Positions 38,301-53,300 of a stretch of DNA of 64,000 bases are shown piece by piece. The position numbers were made by a program, and so were the translations under genes. The stretch is taken from assembly GCA_958510875.1 (NCBI GenBank), contig OY294068.1, positions 14,299,282 through 14,363,281 on the forward strand. Direction: 5' to 3'. Positions within the stretch are counted from its first letter, which is position 1, and every line of letters starts with the position of its first letter. The notes under the pieces were generated by a model. It was given only the letters and a program-made list of their open reading frames with translations, had not been told where the DNA came from and searched no databases. The DNA comes from Endomychus coccineus (lineage: Eukaryota; Arthropoda; Insecta; Coleoptera; Endomychidae).

Positions 38301-41300
38301 ACCATAGGTAATGATTAATGAGATATTAAAAATTCTCGAATCAATGTACAACCGTGCAGTTAATACGAAGTTAATGCCACGTGCAGTAGCAGTAGGTGGA
38401 CGTGGAGCAAGTGGCAGTCGGCTTGCTCGGATGGAATATCGTTAGTTATTCAACCGACTATAGCATTTTACTTATTTCTCTTGTAAAACAATATAATGAG
38501 GCTCGCTCAAAACTCACAAGATTCTTTAAATACCACTGATTTAAATTCAATCTGTATATGGGTTAGGTATAGTGTGAGACATAAGGGTTCGCCAGGGCGG
38601 CAAGGGAAAGTTAACATCGCGTATCAAAATATATTGTAGAGGTTGTATTGAAACATGATTTCAGGAAACAGAGTTGTTAAAAAAATGTTTACCGCTGGAC
38701 AGATATTAAGATATGAATTTTTCTGCTAGGCGTTCTCTAATGTCTCGAACTGTAAGTGTTCCGTCTTTGAATTTCTTATTTTATCTATTATCTTTATTTG
38801 GGAGTACCTAGTATTTATTTGTAATACATATGGAATATGCAGAATTTTACATTAGAATTCAAGAGCGACATAAATATCACTGTCCCTTTAAATGGACTTT
38901 ACATTTCATGTTTACTTCCCTCACTATACGTAGTTAAGACTATTTTTGAGATGAAGATACGTGCGTAACCCACTGAGGAAACAATTGCAAATTAACAAAA
39001 TATAACATTATTCTCCTTTACACTTTGATGATGCTAGAGTAGCTAGCGAAATGCGCGTGAGATTTAAAAAATATATAAGTTAATAATGGAAAAGGATGTT
39101 GCGATTTTACTTAGTACAGTAAAAATTCCACAGGTATGAATATAAAATAGTAGGAAATCAATATACAAGTTACATATTAAGTAATTGGTTATTTCAATAG
39201 TTCTAGAATAAAATGTTTAATGTCAATTGCTTATTGAGCATTAGTCAAAAATATAGGTCATTGCAAAGTGAAACTGGCCTACTCCCAATAAAAATACCAA
39301 ACAAAATATTTATCTTAAATAAACATACTTCACAAACTGTTCCATGATGTTGTTAAGTTCAAACATAGTTAACGAACTGAATTTTTCTCGTATTTTTGAT
39401 GATGGAATCCTAGATAAATGACCTGCTGCACTTGAAACATTTACTACTTGGGCATTATTTCTTAACAATGGAAATAAGGAGATGCAAATCCTCAACAAGC
39501 TAAAATAATTTACATCAATAGTTTCTTCTGCTTGTTTACTAAACGGTGCAGTAGCATCATTCTGAAATTATCACGAAATGTACAATAACAAAGGAAAGAG
39601 AAGAAATCTATTATACAACAAACAGATTTTATATTACAAGAATCTCGAAAAAGGTACTGATATAATAAATAATTCATCCAATCCAACAATATTTTGTGAA
39701 TGATCTTTTGATAATTTACGCCTTTGGCAGATAAGACTGACCTCTGTATAGATAACATATTTTTGGATATATCTGTGAACTGTTCTAGTGAAGTTAAGGG
39801 GACCTAGATATCATAGAAACTAATAAACTAATGAAGCAATATAATATGAGGAAGTTATCAGCTAAGGTCAAGTAACGGTTTCCTTAAATTCACGAAAATA
39901 TATACATACAAGCACGTGAGAATAGATCAAATCATAATCAGTAAGAAATATTATAAACTAGATCATTTAAAACCGCTTATAATTTACATTTAAATTGAGT
40001 TTTGAAACATCATACGAATTGGAGTCATTTTATATTAAATTATTAAACACAGTTTCGGCAAAAACAAATAGAAATATTAAATCAATCAACAATAAATTGT
40101 TACCAAAAACTCCTACAGAAGAAACTAAGAATATTAAAATTGCAAGAGAATTAGAAACAAATGAATATGAATATACTCATGTTGGCTTTTGCCAACATTA
40201 GTCTCAATAAATTCAATATTAAATTCAATGTAACGGAAACGAGTTTGTGAAATAAAGATTTGAATTTTGTAATTGATTCACTATTTACAAATACCCCATC
40301 CCCGAGAAGATAAACATTCAGAATCCTTATTTCTTCATGTATGGAGCAAAATTATTTCAATTTTAACAAAAATTACTATAAACAAACAAGCGGATCTGCA
40401 ATGGGCAATCCACTATCTTCGTTTATGGCGAATATTATTCTAAGCGAACTCGAAACCTCCTTAAAATCAAAATTGAATCAGTTCCCAAAAATATGGTATA
40501 GATATGTTGATGACATTTTCGCCATTACAAGTAAAGATTTTGATTTACATGACTTTTTGAACACGCCAATTTAATTCACAAATCTTGCGGATTCAGTTAC
40601 ACCAATTAATTATAAAATAGCTCCATGGTTACGACAAGTTTTTGATCAATAACTTAATTGCACATGAACATTTGTATTTCTAATTTAATTTATTATGATG
40701 ATGGATATTTGGTACCTGAAAGGTCCTCACTACTTTAACAGTATTTTAGTGTAAGGGATGCTTGTATCTTATTTATAGAGCTAATATCAGTTAGTGATAC
40801 TAACAATATTCATTGACCGCAAGCCCGTTCGTGAGAGTTCACCCGCATGCACGCGATTTTGACGCTTGATTTTTTTTCGAGTCACTAGAGAAAATTATGG
40901 TTCTACAGTGTTCTTTTCAGCTTCTACTGTAGCTTCATTGATAAAAGTTCGAACTAGTTGACAGTTTTCCAGTAAAATAACTAATTAGATTATTTATTCC
41001 TTTGTGGCATTCGTTTAAATTTAAATTCCCCTCAAAAATAAAATTATTATCATTATTATTATTATTATTCTGGCCTATTTTGAAACACAGTAAATTATTA
41101 TGGGGTAATTCATCAGTTACCCCAGAAAAGCATTTTACTTCAAAAATGTGCCTTGGAAATCATTTAATGTAAAAACACTGTTCATAAATTATGTACATAT
41201 ATAATGCTGAGATATCTCATGGAAAAAAATTAGGATAATTTACAGAATTAGATAATTATTATTCTCCTTTACACAAACCAATATTCTTAGTATGATATAA

Positions 41301-44300
41301 TGGCTTATGGCTTCATAAATGAATAAAAAACAGCACATTGAATATTGCATTTACAATTTTCAAAAATTAAAATTCCTAGTTTTTATTGGAACTTACACAA
41401 TTTTCAGAAACTAAAATTCCATGTTTTTACTGGAACTATACATCATTTATGAATAGATCAAAATTATCCTTTTTAACAATATGACCTTTTAATATTCAAC
41501 TATTATTATGTTTAGATCGGTATAGTGTATTTCAGATATTATATTGTGGTTTCATTATATCTTAAAATTTAATGTAATTCTTTTCTATAACTGGTTGATT
41601 GAATGACTTCAGGACTGACTTTATATAAGTCTGAAATGGTTGAACCCCTATTCTATAATGATAATGAACCTTCAATTATCTCTGCATCACTTACTTTATA
41701 TGCAATTGCAGCATTATTGATTAACACATCAATTCCTCCATGTTTCTTAACAATGTGCTCTTTGAATCTATCAACACTATATTGGTCTGTAATGTCTAGT
41801 TGGTGATAATGAGGATACAGACTTAATTTATGAAGATCTGAAACGGCTTTTTTTCCTCTACTAATATCTCTTGATGTTAAATATACATTTCCATCAAAGT
41901 TTTCACAAAGCCCTTTAACTATAGCATATCCTATCCCCTTATTTCCTCCAGTTACCTGAAATGTGAGTTTCATTATAAGTTTAAATATAAGATAGTTAAC
42001 TTACAATTGCAACTGCAGGTTCCGTCTCTGCCATGATGTAATACACACACACTACAATTTGAAAGATTATGTTACAAGTTTTTATCAAGATTGAAAAAAC
42101 ACTTGGTCACAACTAGGTAATTCTGATCTGAGAATTCATCAACACTTCGATTATGATGTACGAAGATATAATAAGAACTGATAAGAGAGACTTTCAGAGT
42201 ATAACTTAAAGCAAATTATAATTATTAAAGATATATTAACTGAGATCATGTTTATAGACGATAAAATAATTTGAAAAATCGGCCTCACGAAATCTACCGA
42301 TTGTTGAAACGATTCGACTATAGATGATAGAGACGCAGACTTTAGCACAGATAACAATACTTTTTTTCTGTGAGAATCACTCATATCAATAAAAATGTTG
42401 TATTGAGGCATGGATAGTAAATACATAGGTCACTGTGTGTTGTAGCTGTCATTAATTGTTGAATGAACGATAAGTTGATGAATGATTAATGACAATAGGC
42501 AATTGTCAAATTGGCTTGCCTGGCGTCACCAACCAAGAGCGGGGATGCTTAATGGGTAACGATACGTTAGCCTTCCCTAACCACTCAACCACTCTAGTAG
42601 GCTATGGGTAACAGGGTAACACAGTGTCATCCCATCCTCATTCATCGTAGAGTGTATTGCACCATCTTACGATGCGCTAACGCTCGTATTCGTCGTATTC
42701 GAAAACGCCCATCTTTGTCGAAACTCGCTCGCACTTATTAAATTACTACACACCGCTCGATCTGACTCAATCTGTATACTCTCGAAAATCATAACCGACC
42801 CCTAGTGTAGCAATTTGATAACACGATGTTGAAGCTCTGTTCTATTATATTCACTCATCGAGTAAATATTATGTATTCATGACTTCATTCTGCATATTAG
42901 AAATTGATTGTGATCGTTTATTTTCTGATTTGAAAGATAATGTTAGTGTTGTCGTGATTTTGTATTTCTCCCTGTTCAAATATCAATTCATGTTACTTAT
43001 GCATAATATGTTATGAAATAACGGCAATATGAAGGAGAATTGTGAATTCAAAGTAGAAGAGTCCCTTGAGTGAAATGTACACCCAATTCGTCAGAATGTT
43101 TGAATTATATTTTTCCTAATAACAAATACAATATAATTGACACTTTTTTTTTGGGGAATTAAGGTAAACTTTGTAATTGGTGCATTCTATGATGGCGTCT
43201 ACCTCCTCGGCATGGCTCTCAATGAAACACTGTCGGAAGGCGGGGATATCAGGAATGGTCGAACCATCACAACTAGGATGTGGGACAGAGATTTTCTAGG
43301 TATGTGGACGACTAATGTATGAATATAACCAAGATAGGGTATAATCTCAAATTTGCCTAACGCGTCATTCTCAAATATATTTAATTCATTTATTTAAACC
43401 GTCGATGTGCTTACTCTCAGACTAATATATTTGTCTGTGTTTACTCAAAGATGATTTTGTATCATCTTTGTGTTTAATGGTGTAGTAGAAACACAGAACA
43501 ACTACAAAAGGAGTAATCGGATTAGATTATAGTTTCCAGTATTCTACCAATACCTCCTATAATACAAGGCCACAACGTTATCTTGTGACGTCATGAGTTT
43601 CACAATACTTCGTCTAACATTAATTAACGTGTACAGATACGTTAATATATACTTCTGGCCGCTTCCTAATCATCCTAAACTTATTAATGTTCCAGGTAAC
43701 ATTCTTCTGGAACTTTTTCTCTTGTATGGTGCAAACATGTTAAGCGATCTCTATAGCGGTAATAGATATAAATAGTGAATATGGGCTTTCCGTTTAAACG
43801 GGATTTTCGGTCGTGAACTGAGCCAATTCGAATTTGTTAAGGAAAACGAAATGTCCAAGGAAAAACCTCCGCACACCCGCAAAAGTTGTCAAATATTGAA
43901 CGTCTACAAACATTAAAACCACATCTGAACCAATTTACTTTTGTTAAATGAAAATTCGCCAAAGTTACTACTACTTTAATATGTAAAGACTCGAATGATA
44001 AATGATTGTGGCAACCGCTTGGGTAAAAAACAAGAAAAACTCTTGATAAGTAATTAATCAATAGTAGCTATCAATAACTCTATAGTGACTCTGGCGAATT
44101 TTCATTTAACAAAAGTAAATTGATTTAGATGTGGTTATAATAAATAATAATAAAAGTTTGTTCTATATGGGTGTTCATCCTTCAAAAACAGTTAGATGCG
44201 TCTGTTCAATCTAATATGTCATAAATACGTTACAAAGAAATTCTCTTTTATTAAATATGTATCTGAAAAAGTATCTTCAGAATCTTCTTGAATGTAATAT

Positions 44301-47300
44301 AATAAGCAATATAAAAATTGAGATATAAATGAATATATGAATACATTAATTTATTTCTTGTTGTATGTAATTACAAACTTTGTCGCTCTACTGATGTATA
44401 AGAGACCGAAACAGCTGTCTAGAACTATTAGTTTGTAATGTTACTGACCGATGTAGACTATTAGAGGTACTTTATAATACCGGGATATCAAAAATTATCT
44501 TGGTCAAGGGTGGTTGTGGAATCTAAAACGTGTCTTACTTGACGTTTGAAATAATTATGTCACTGTCACACTGACATCATCAATAACCTACAAATTTCAT
44601 ATCTATTTATTTCAGTTGTAAAACAATAATGAACTACAAATTAAAAATTATCTTGGTCAAGGGTGGTTGTGGAATCTAAAACGTGTGTCTTACTTTATGT
44701 TTGAAATAATTATGTCACTATCACACTGACATCATCAATAACCTACAAATTTCATACCTATTTATTTCAGTTGTAAAACAATAACGAACTACAAATTATG
44801 AAATAACGGTTTTAGTAACAAGAAAAACTAAATTACAGTAATTGTTGGAAATGTCCCCGTTTTGTTCGATGCACAAGTTGACGCGCATCCTCATGCTGTG
44901 TGGTAAGAGGCATGATTCAAAAACTGGATTAGAAAATTCCAACACAAAGACTTAACAGATTCTGACACAACAAAACATATTCGAAAATTTAAAGTAAGAC
45001 ACAAGTTTTACATTCCACAACCACCCTTGACCAAGATAGTTTTTAATTTGTAGGTTATTGATGATGTCAGTGTGACAGTGACATACTTATTTCAAACGTA
45101 AAGTAAGACACACGTTTTAGATTCCACAACCACCCTTGACCAAGATAATTTTTGATATCCCGATACTTTAATATATAAAGCAGTTGATTCTATGTATACT
45201 ACTTCTTCGTGAAGATACAGAAGTCCAGCACAATTTAAATAATTAACCAGATTCCAATTATCTTCAGCGACAAATTGTTTGTTATAAAGTAGGATTTCCT
45301 TGCAGACGTCAGTTTGTTTAAATCTGTGTAGCAGCAATCAGTGGCGGCTCGTGAATTTTTGAGAGAGGAGGCTGGACATAAAACGTTTTTGTAAAAATAT
45401 ACTCTATTCACAGCCTTTTAACCTTTGCACAGCGACCGTACCAGCTACTTCAGTGACAAAATTGATTGTTACCCAGCAAGAACCAACGTGGAGGTATAGA
45501 GTTTCTCTTGGCAAAAAATTTTTTTGTTCGTTTTTTGTCTTTTATATTTTTAATATTTTTTCTTTTTTTTGGAATGTTTCATATTTTGTTTTTTTTATTA
45601 ATTTTATTAACTTTTTTTATATATTTACGGAATTCTACGGTCTTTAGTTTGCGAAAAATGATCAATAATATTATCAAAAAATGTATCATTTTGTTTTAAG
45701 TGTTTTACTAAATCTTTTTCAATAGATATTAAAGTAACATTGTATAAACGATTTTGGCCCATTGTATTTGGCATGTAAGTTTTAATTCGTTTGATAGTAG
45801 AAAATGATCTCTCCACCGATGCCGACGTGACAGAAATGGTGACTGTCAAACAAAGTAGTTTATAAAACTGAGGTAAAACTTGTTGCAAATCATTGTCTAT
45901 CATATATTTTATCATATCGGCGTGACTGTCATACTGGCCTAAAATATCTTTATCCGAGTATATAACGCATAATTCATTGTGCCGTGCTATTTTATCAAAA
46001 AATTTATATTTTAGAACTAAGTTATCTTAAAGTGTATTGGGGAACTCTTTTGAAAAAGATTCGAAAAATCTTCTATTCGTCAAGTCAAAAAACTTCAATT
46101 CATGTAAATCGGAAAATCGAATCTCAATTTGACCTTTAATAGTATCTAAAATTTCATAAAAAAGTTTTTTATAATGTAGTTTCTTGTCTACCAAATTATG
46201 TTTTCCTCCTTTTCGCGGCAGAAGCCTCATCAGTTAAAAATTTTCAAATAAAATATTAAAATGAAATTCTGTATTTCGGAAATTTGAGATCTTTCCAATG
46301 AGATGTTTCAAACGATCTCTTGAATAAATTATATCAGTGAATTTATGTTGTAAAATTTGGAAAATAAGATCAGTTTGTTGAAATATTAATTTAAAATTAT
46401 CAAGAAAAAACAAAAATTCTTCATTTTTTAAATAACATTTCGAACCAACAGCAGCATTTAATGAAACCTGATCTGTTGAAAAGTCATCACTGTTTAATAC
46501 AAAATCAAATGTTTCAATTAATTTGTCTTTATTTTTATGGATGGTAAATACTGCACGTGATGTAAAATTCCATCGAGTTGGAGCATTACAGGGAAATCAA
46601 TGATTTTTTTTAAACTTCGTCTTGTCAATACTACTATTAGTATTAACAATGATCGATTTTGATAGTTACCTGACATTACTAATCCTTTCAAATCCGGTAA
46701 AGGCCGTTTATTTAACACTTTTATCATATGTTACTATTACACTAAATGGATTTTCTAAAAGGCAGCAACTAACACACTAACACTCATTTTGAATTTACAA
46801 CAGACAACAATCCAACCTTACTTCGCGTGGCGTGACAACACATGAACAAGCACTGACTGACCTACTCAGCAGTCGGCAGAACGCACGTCTCGTATTTTAT
46901 AGATTGCTAGCGGCTGCCGCAGGCTAGCCTCCAGACGGTGTTGCCATTTTCGCTGATTTACCCAGTTGGCGTTCGGACTGGTCGGAAAAACGGCAACTGC
47001 GTTGAACAACACATGCTCAGCGTTTGAGATATATAGAGTCTAGCCTCAGGGCACTATTGCCAGATTAAAAATAACTATTAAGAACGGGGAATTAATTGTA
47101 AAATTTTAAAAATTATCAGAGAAACAGGAAATAAAATGGAGAATGATCATTAAGATAAATTGGTGAGGAGGCTGAGCCTCCTTAGCCTCCTTCGAGGAGC
47201 CGCCACTGGCAGCAATATTCGGCTTAATAAATTATTACCTCCAAACCTTCGTTATTCTCTCTCAATTTGTTCAAAATCACAATTTCGATTGTGATTTCGG

Positions 47301-50300
47301 GGAATATACTCCCAGCCTCGTCAAAATTTTCCTCGTGTTCATTTAAGATTCATAAAATGTGTCTGTGTTGAATTCAACAAAATTACGTGATTCAAGCCTC
47401 TTTGCAGATTCATACAATTGACTAATTGATGTGTGATAATTTACCAAATCGATTTTCTACAGGATTTGTTTGAAATTTGCCAACAAATACGTAATTTTTG
47501 GAATATGCTATGTTTTCTTTAATTGGAGTTTTAATATTACCATCAAGTTATCTTTATATAATCTACATTGGAGTTTATGATTTGAATTTTTCAATTTCAC
47601 TGACACTTGCATGTTAAATTTTAGGCATTACAGGTCACGTACGCATCGATGACAATGGGGATCGAGACGCGGATTATTCAATTTTAGATCTGGATCCTAT
47701 AACCGGCAAATTCGAAGTAGTTGCACATTATTACGGCTTAAGTAAAGCCTACTCCCCAGTTACCGGCAAGAAAATCCACTGGCCTAGCGGTCGTGAAGCA
47801 CCCCCTCCAGATGTACCGAAATGTGGATTTATGGATAACAATCCGGAATGTCGAGATCATGGTAATGAGATATATTGCTTAGGTACTGCTATAAGATATT
47901 CATATTTCACGACAACTGACGATTTTTAATGCCTTAAACGCTATAATATCTTCTTATTCCCTGCTCCTTCTGCTATACATGGATGGCTATTTCGACAGTT
48001 AAACTGGCACTATAGCAAAACATGTTAAACTGCATTCTCCTTCTCTTTAAGGAGGACGAGGAAGAAAATAATAATATCAATATGATCACGAATTGATGTA
48101 TCCATTACATTCATAATAAACTATAAAAGAGTTCACATTGTGGATACACTATAACACTATAAATGAGAAATAATCAACCTTATCCACTAAAAATACTATT
48201 AAAGTACTGAGGTCCTTTCGGCTACCAAGTCATCATGAGAGTAAACTAAATTATAAACCAAAATGTGCCTGTTTAAATATTATTTGGGGAATAATGTAAA
48301 CAAGGGGTTTCCCTCGGCGGAATTTAATAAATAGTCGAGGAAATAAAACACAAAAAAGGCCAAAGTAAAAAAAAATCGGATGAACCCATTTTGATAATTT
48401 TTTACCAATTTTTTTTCTTCTAATGGGCATTCTTGTTTTTCTACAGAGGGGAATGCATCTCTTTGAATGCACATTCAGGAGATAATATTAAGAATGTCCA
48501 AATATAGCCAAAATTTCTCACTCGGGGGTTTTAAGAGTCGCTGTTCACGATTCCGGTGTCAGATTCGAACTACGACGCACCTGGGACTCAGGACATCCTG
48601 GTACTATCGACGTCTCCAGGGAATAAATTCCATAGTTTGTTTTCTAAATTTGCAATACAACCCGTTTATAGATGCAAGAACAAGCTAAAAAACCGTTTAG
48701 GAAACACCTTTGATAAAGTTTCGGACATTTTAACTCGGGTATAAGGAGAATTTCTCACCATTTCTCAAGAATACACAGTACAGACAAATATCTAGGTACT
48801 TTAGAAGGGATGGAAATGTCAGAGATAGTGATGAACTATTTATTTTATGGAAATCCATTTTGATAAAATGAAGTAAAACAATCTTTTGTCTAATTTCCAC
48901 AATTTAATATAACTTCTTTTTTAGCGGCTTGAATCTGAGCAAATTAATAACTATTTAAGCCAAACAAAAAACAGACAAATACAAAAAATACGGTATCTTC
49001 AGGATTGAATGTGGTGAGTGCCCAATTGTCTATGTTGGGCAAACGGGTCGCAATTTCGAATCACGTTTCAAAGAATATATTTCTTCAGATAGTAAATCAG
49101 CAACCTTCGAACATATTAATATTTCAAATCACAAAATAACAATAAATAATGTTGAAATTTCTTCATACTTGCAATAATGGGAAGTCATTAAATCTGTTGG
49201 AAAGTTTAGAGACTAACAAACTATGTAAAAACCTCAAATTCAATACACTTAATAGCCAATTGGACCTTAATCCCTCCCCATTACTGGATCTATGAACTTT
49301 ATGTACAAATAAATCTACCTTTTATTTCTATATTCACTTGATAATGATGTATAAAAGTCGAAACCGGTCGTGTTTATTGAAAAATAAAATCTCTTGTGGA
49401 AATTAGACAAACAATTCTTTTATTTCATTTTGTTGGGATGGAAGTGTATAAACGAAAAATCAAATTTATTACATTCCGATTCATCTCCAGCTGAGGATAA
49501 CCTCTTGTTTACATTATTGCCCCAAATACTATTTAAACAGGCATTTTTGCATTTTGATTTATAAGTTTACTCTGATGATGGCTACTTTGTAGCCAAAAGA
49601 TCCTCAGTACTTTAATGGTAATTTCAGTGGATTAGGTTGATTATTTCTTATCTATACTATCCAGTTATCCAAAACGATATTAATTGGAATTTTATTTTTT
49701 TGCTGCTAAATCAGAGACATACATGATGATTATGTACGGATCTTTTGCATTTGGAGTGTTTTTGGCTTTCGCATCAACATTGATATTCCTAACTTGCAAG
49801 TAAGTTATTATGAAAAGTTCAATGTGTCATTTACAATTTATACCCGCATTTGGTACATTGATATTATCTTATTACATACTCATATTAGTTTACAATAATA
49901 TTTGGTTTCCATTACAATTTGACTATACTAATTTAATTTTCTGATTAGCTTCAGCTCCATATTTTTATTCACACTCGTTAAAATGATGCACTGGTGTACT
50001 TAGTTTATTGTAGATTCTGTCTGTATTATTGACTTTATATTTTCGTCTCAATATTCATACAAATGCAGATGAGACAGCAAATATTTGACTTCTTCTATCA
50101 TTATAGACACATGAGGATAGCAGCAGATTTGAACAATATGTGTTGGAGAATTCGTCCCGAAGAAATTATTTTAGAGCTTGGAAAATCGTTGGGCCCAAAA
50201 TTAGCCAATCAGAAACTAAATGAAGTAAGTAGGGATAATATTCATGCTTGCATAGCAATAAATGTCACATCAAATTGGTCATCAGCTATTGCTAACCAGA

Positions 50301-53300
50301 TTTTACTTACCATCCCAACCATTATTTTCCAGTCATATGGATTACCGACTTGCAGAACAGCCTCTATAACATCTTACAGTTCTCTGCAAAATCCAACAAA
50401 AATATTTACGACTATTGGTATTTATAAAGGTAGTTGCGTGGCAATAAAAAAAGTAATGAAGAAGAAAGTAGATGTTAATAAAAAACTTTTGTGGGAAATC
50501 AAACAGGTAATATCATTTTAAATATTTGCTCATATTTTTTTCCATTCCTCTTGAATGCATCAGAGAGTAGGTATCTACTTATAAGATTACACCAAAGACA
50601 GAACGCCCAGGTTGAAGTGGTGTTTTTGGATACCGAATGAGCTCAACACGTTTGTTCAGTCTAGACGTGCTAATAATAAAATGCGTGGAATCAGCCAGAC
50701 ATGAGAAAGATTGATTCAAGCCATACAGTAAGCTAGTGAAATTTGTCAATGTCCATAAATCAGGCTCTCCATTTCTGAAGTTGACCTATTTTTTCTCCTA
50801 TGGTACAAGAATGGCGTCGAAGCTTTCTTTTGTGCGTAGAGGAGGGGAAATCTTACATAGACGCCTCGTGGACCCATGCCCCCGGGTGTGTCGTATTCTT
50901 ACCGACTAAAAGCCCTCCCCTCTAAGGTTCTCCTTCCTTCAGAGGGAACCCCACTACACTGCGGTTATTAGTATCCTATTGTGCCCTCCCAGCCAAGATC
51001 CGTATTTCTTGTCTGCTGAACATCAGTAGATTTTTCACTTGTTGCTGCTGGAGGTTGCTCATTAGTCGCTTGGAGTGCGACATACGGGGCAGTTCCCTTC
51101 AATAAGCACTCGAGCCATTTTTGGATTACAGATTTCGCTGTGGTATGAGAAATGCCACAAGTTGACTCTGGTCCAATCAGAGGTTGTTCCGCCCCCGCTT
51201 TAGGGAGTGCGACGGCAGTTTCAGTTCCTTCGCGTCAGGTTTCCTCAGACTCCCATACGAGTGTCACTCTATTGGGGTTCTTTACAGTGCCCTTAGTTCC
51301 TTGACACAATCGAGTATACATTGTGAGTGTGTATGACTTCAGTGTCTTAAACACTGCTAGGTTGCTCGCTACGATTGTGATTTGTCTATTCTCATAGTCT
51401 CGTACCCTCATAATTGGAGCACATCATGTTGTAATTGTTAATATTTTTGCTTGGAATTCTGTCGCAAGTGTCCCTAGGTTCAAAGAAATTATTTCTCCTT
51501 GGTTCTTTGTCTCGACTATTCCAACACCTGTAATTTTTTCGTTCTTGGTGCCTTCGGTAAACCATACGGAATCCCCTGGTATCATATGAGGATTGCCTCT
51601 AGTGTTCTCCCGTCCATTCAAGGTTTAAATCGTGAATGACACGGAAGGGCTGTGAACCTTAATCCTGTCGGATCCCAATGGCCCAGGTGATTCAAGCAAT
51701 CCAAGAATGCTTCGACCTTTCCTTGTCCAATAAGATCAAAGCGATACGCCCCTTTTATGGCGAGGTACACTGGTTCCAACCCCAACAGCCTTTCCATCTA
51801 TGACATTTTAGTCTAGGTCTCCAAACAATATCACTGCTTTGAAAAGGGAGGATTCACGGAGGTTATTGGACTCAACTGGATGCATGAGCCATCTTCATCT
51901 TATAGGTGTATCAAAGAGTACGGTGTATCTCTGACTTTGCTCTCGAAACAGGTTATGATAGCTAGCTTAAGTTATATTTATGAGCTCTTCGCGGCAGCTG
52001 GGTTAATCAAGCAGCCAGTCAGTGCACTGGAATGACACTCTGGCCCTTTAAGGGGATAGATGATGAATGATTTTTGAGTCTGTAATCTCACCCGCCACTC
52101 GCAGATTAAATTTTCCCGAACACAAATAATGTCTCTTTTCGGAATATCAATGTAAATTTAGTACATGGCATATTAAAAACAATAACCTCATTTGCATTGA
52201 AGACTACCTACCTTGATGAAATCTGGATGCTCCTCCAGATTCCAATGCTTCAACGTCAAAAAATGCATATTTTCGTAGTTAGGTATCTTAAGTGAATCTA
52301 TTTTAGGCGAGAGATGTAACCCATGAAAATACAGTACGGTTTTTGGGTGCTTGTATAGAATGTCCTACAGTGTTGATAATAAGCGAGTACTGTCCCAAGG
52401 GAAGTTTAAAGGACGTATTGGAAAATGAAGCTATCCAATTGGACTGGAACTTTCGAATGTCTTTAATTCATGACGTAGTAAAGGTAACGAGGAAAACCGT
52501 TTACGATTTCCCAACATATTTACCCGTTGTTGTTTAGGGCATGAGTTATTTGCATAGTTCGGAGGTGGCGGTGCATGGCAAGTTGCGATCTTGTAACTGT
52601 TTGATCGACGGAAGGTTCGTTTTGAAAATATCGGATTATGGTTTGCAAACACTTACATCTCCCGTTCAGATCATTAAAGATGGCGAATACTACAAAAGTA
52701 TGGCAATGCAATGTTTAACGTAAAGTTTCACTTGATTACAACTATTTCGTTTTTCAGAAATGCTTTGGGTAGCTCCAGAATTACTACCGTTGACAGTAAT
52801 TCCGGGAACACCGGCCACACAAAAAGGCGATGTATATAGTTTTAGCATCATTTTAGAAGAAATTATAGTTAGAGGTGGTCCATATGATGCAGCTAGACAA
52901 TATTTGGAATCTCAAGGTAAGAAGGAATATTATTTTTGAATGACTCCAGATAGTTCTGCTCAAGGTTAACCATGATCTTTTGTCATGATTTTGCTCGTAT
53001 CATGGTCTAGTAACTAAACATGAAGACTTGGGGGCAATGCTTCCTTTCATACATGAAACATTAATACCCAAAAAGGTAAAAAAGTATAATGTCAGAATGA
53101 CATCAAGGATAATAGAGAAAGAATTATTTGGAAATTTTAATTATTTAGTCGAGGAAATTTTTTTTTTCAATGTGCATTTCAGCATTTCTACAGAGGAAAA
53201 CGCTTCTTTTTGAATGCATTTTCAGGAGCTTGGCTATGTTCAAGCGCCATAATTAGAAGGACTTTTTGCCCCATTTCGTAACCGTGAACGAAACATGGAT

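Noticed and set aside
41041..41072. ATT/TTA trinucleotide run as a CRISPR-like or satellite array
   Set aside because: Short simple repeat only, with no spacers or longer unit.
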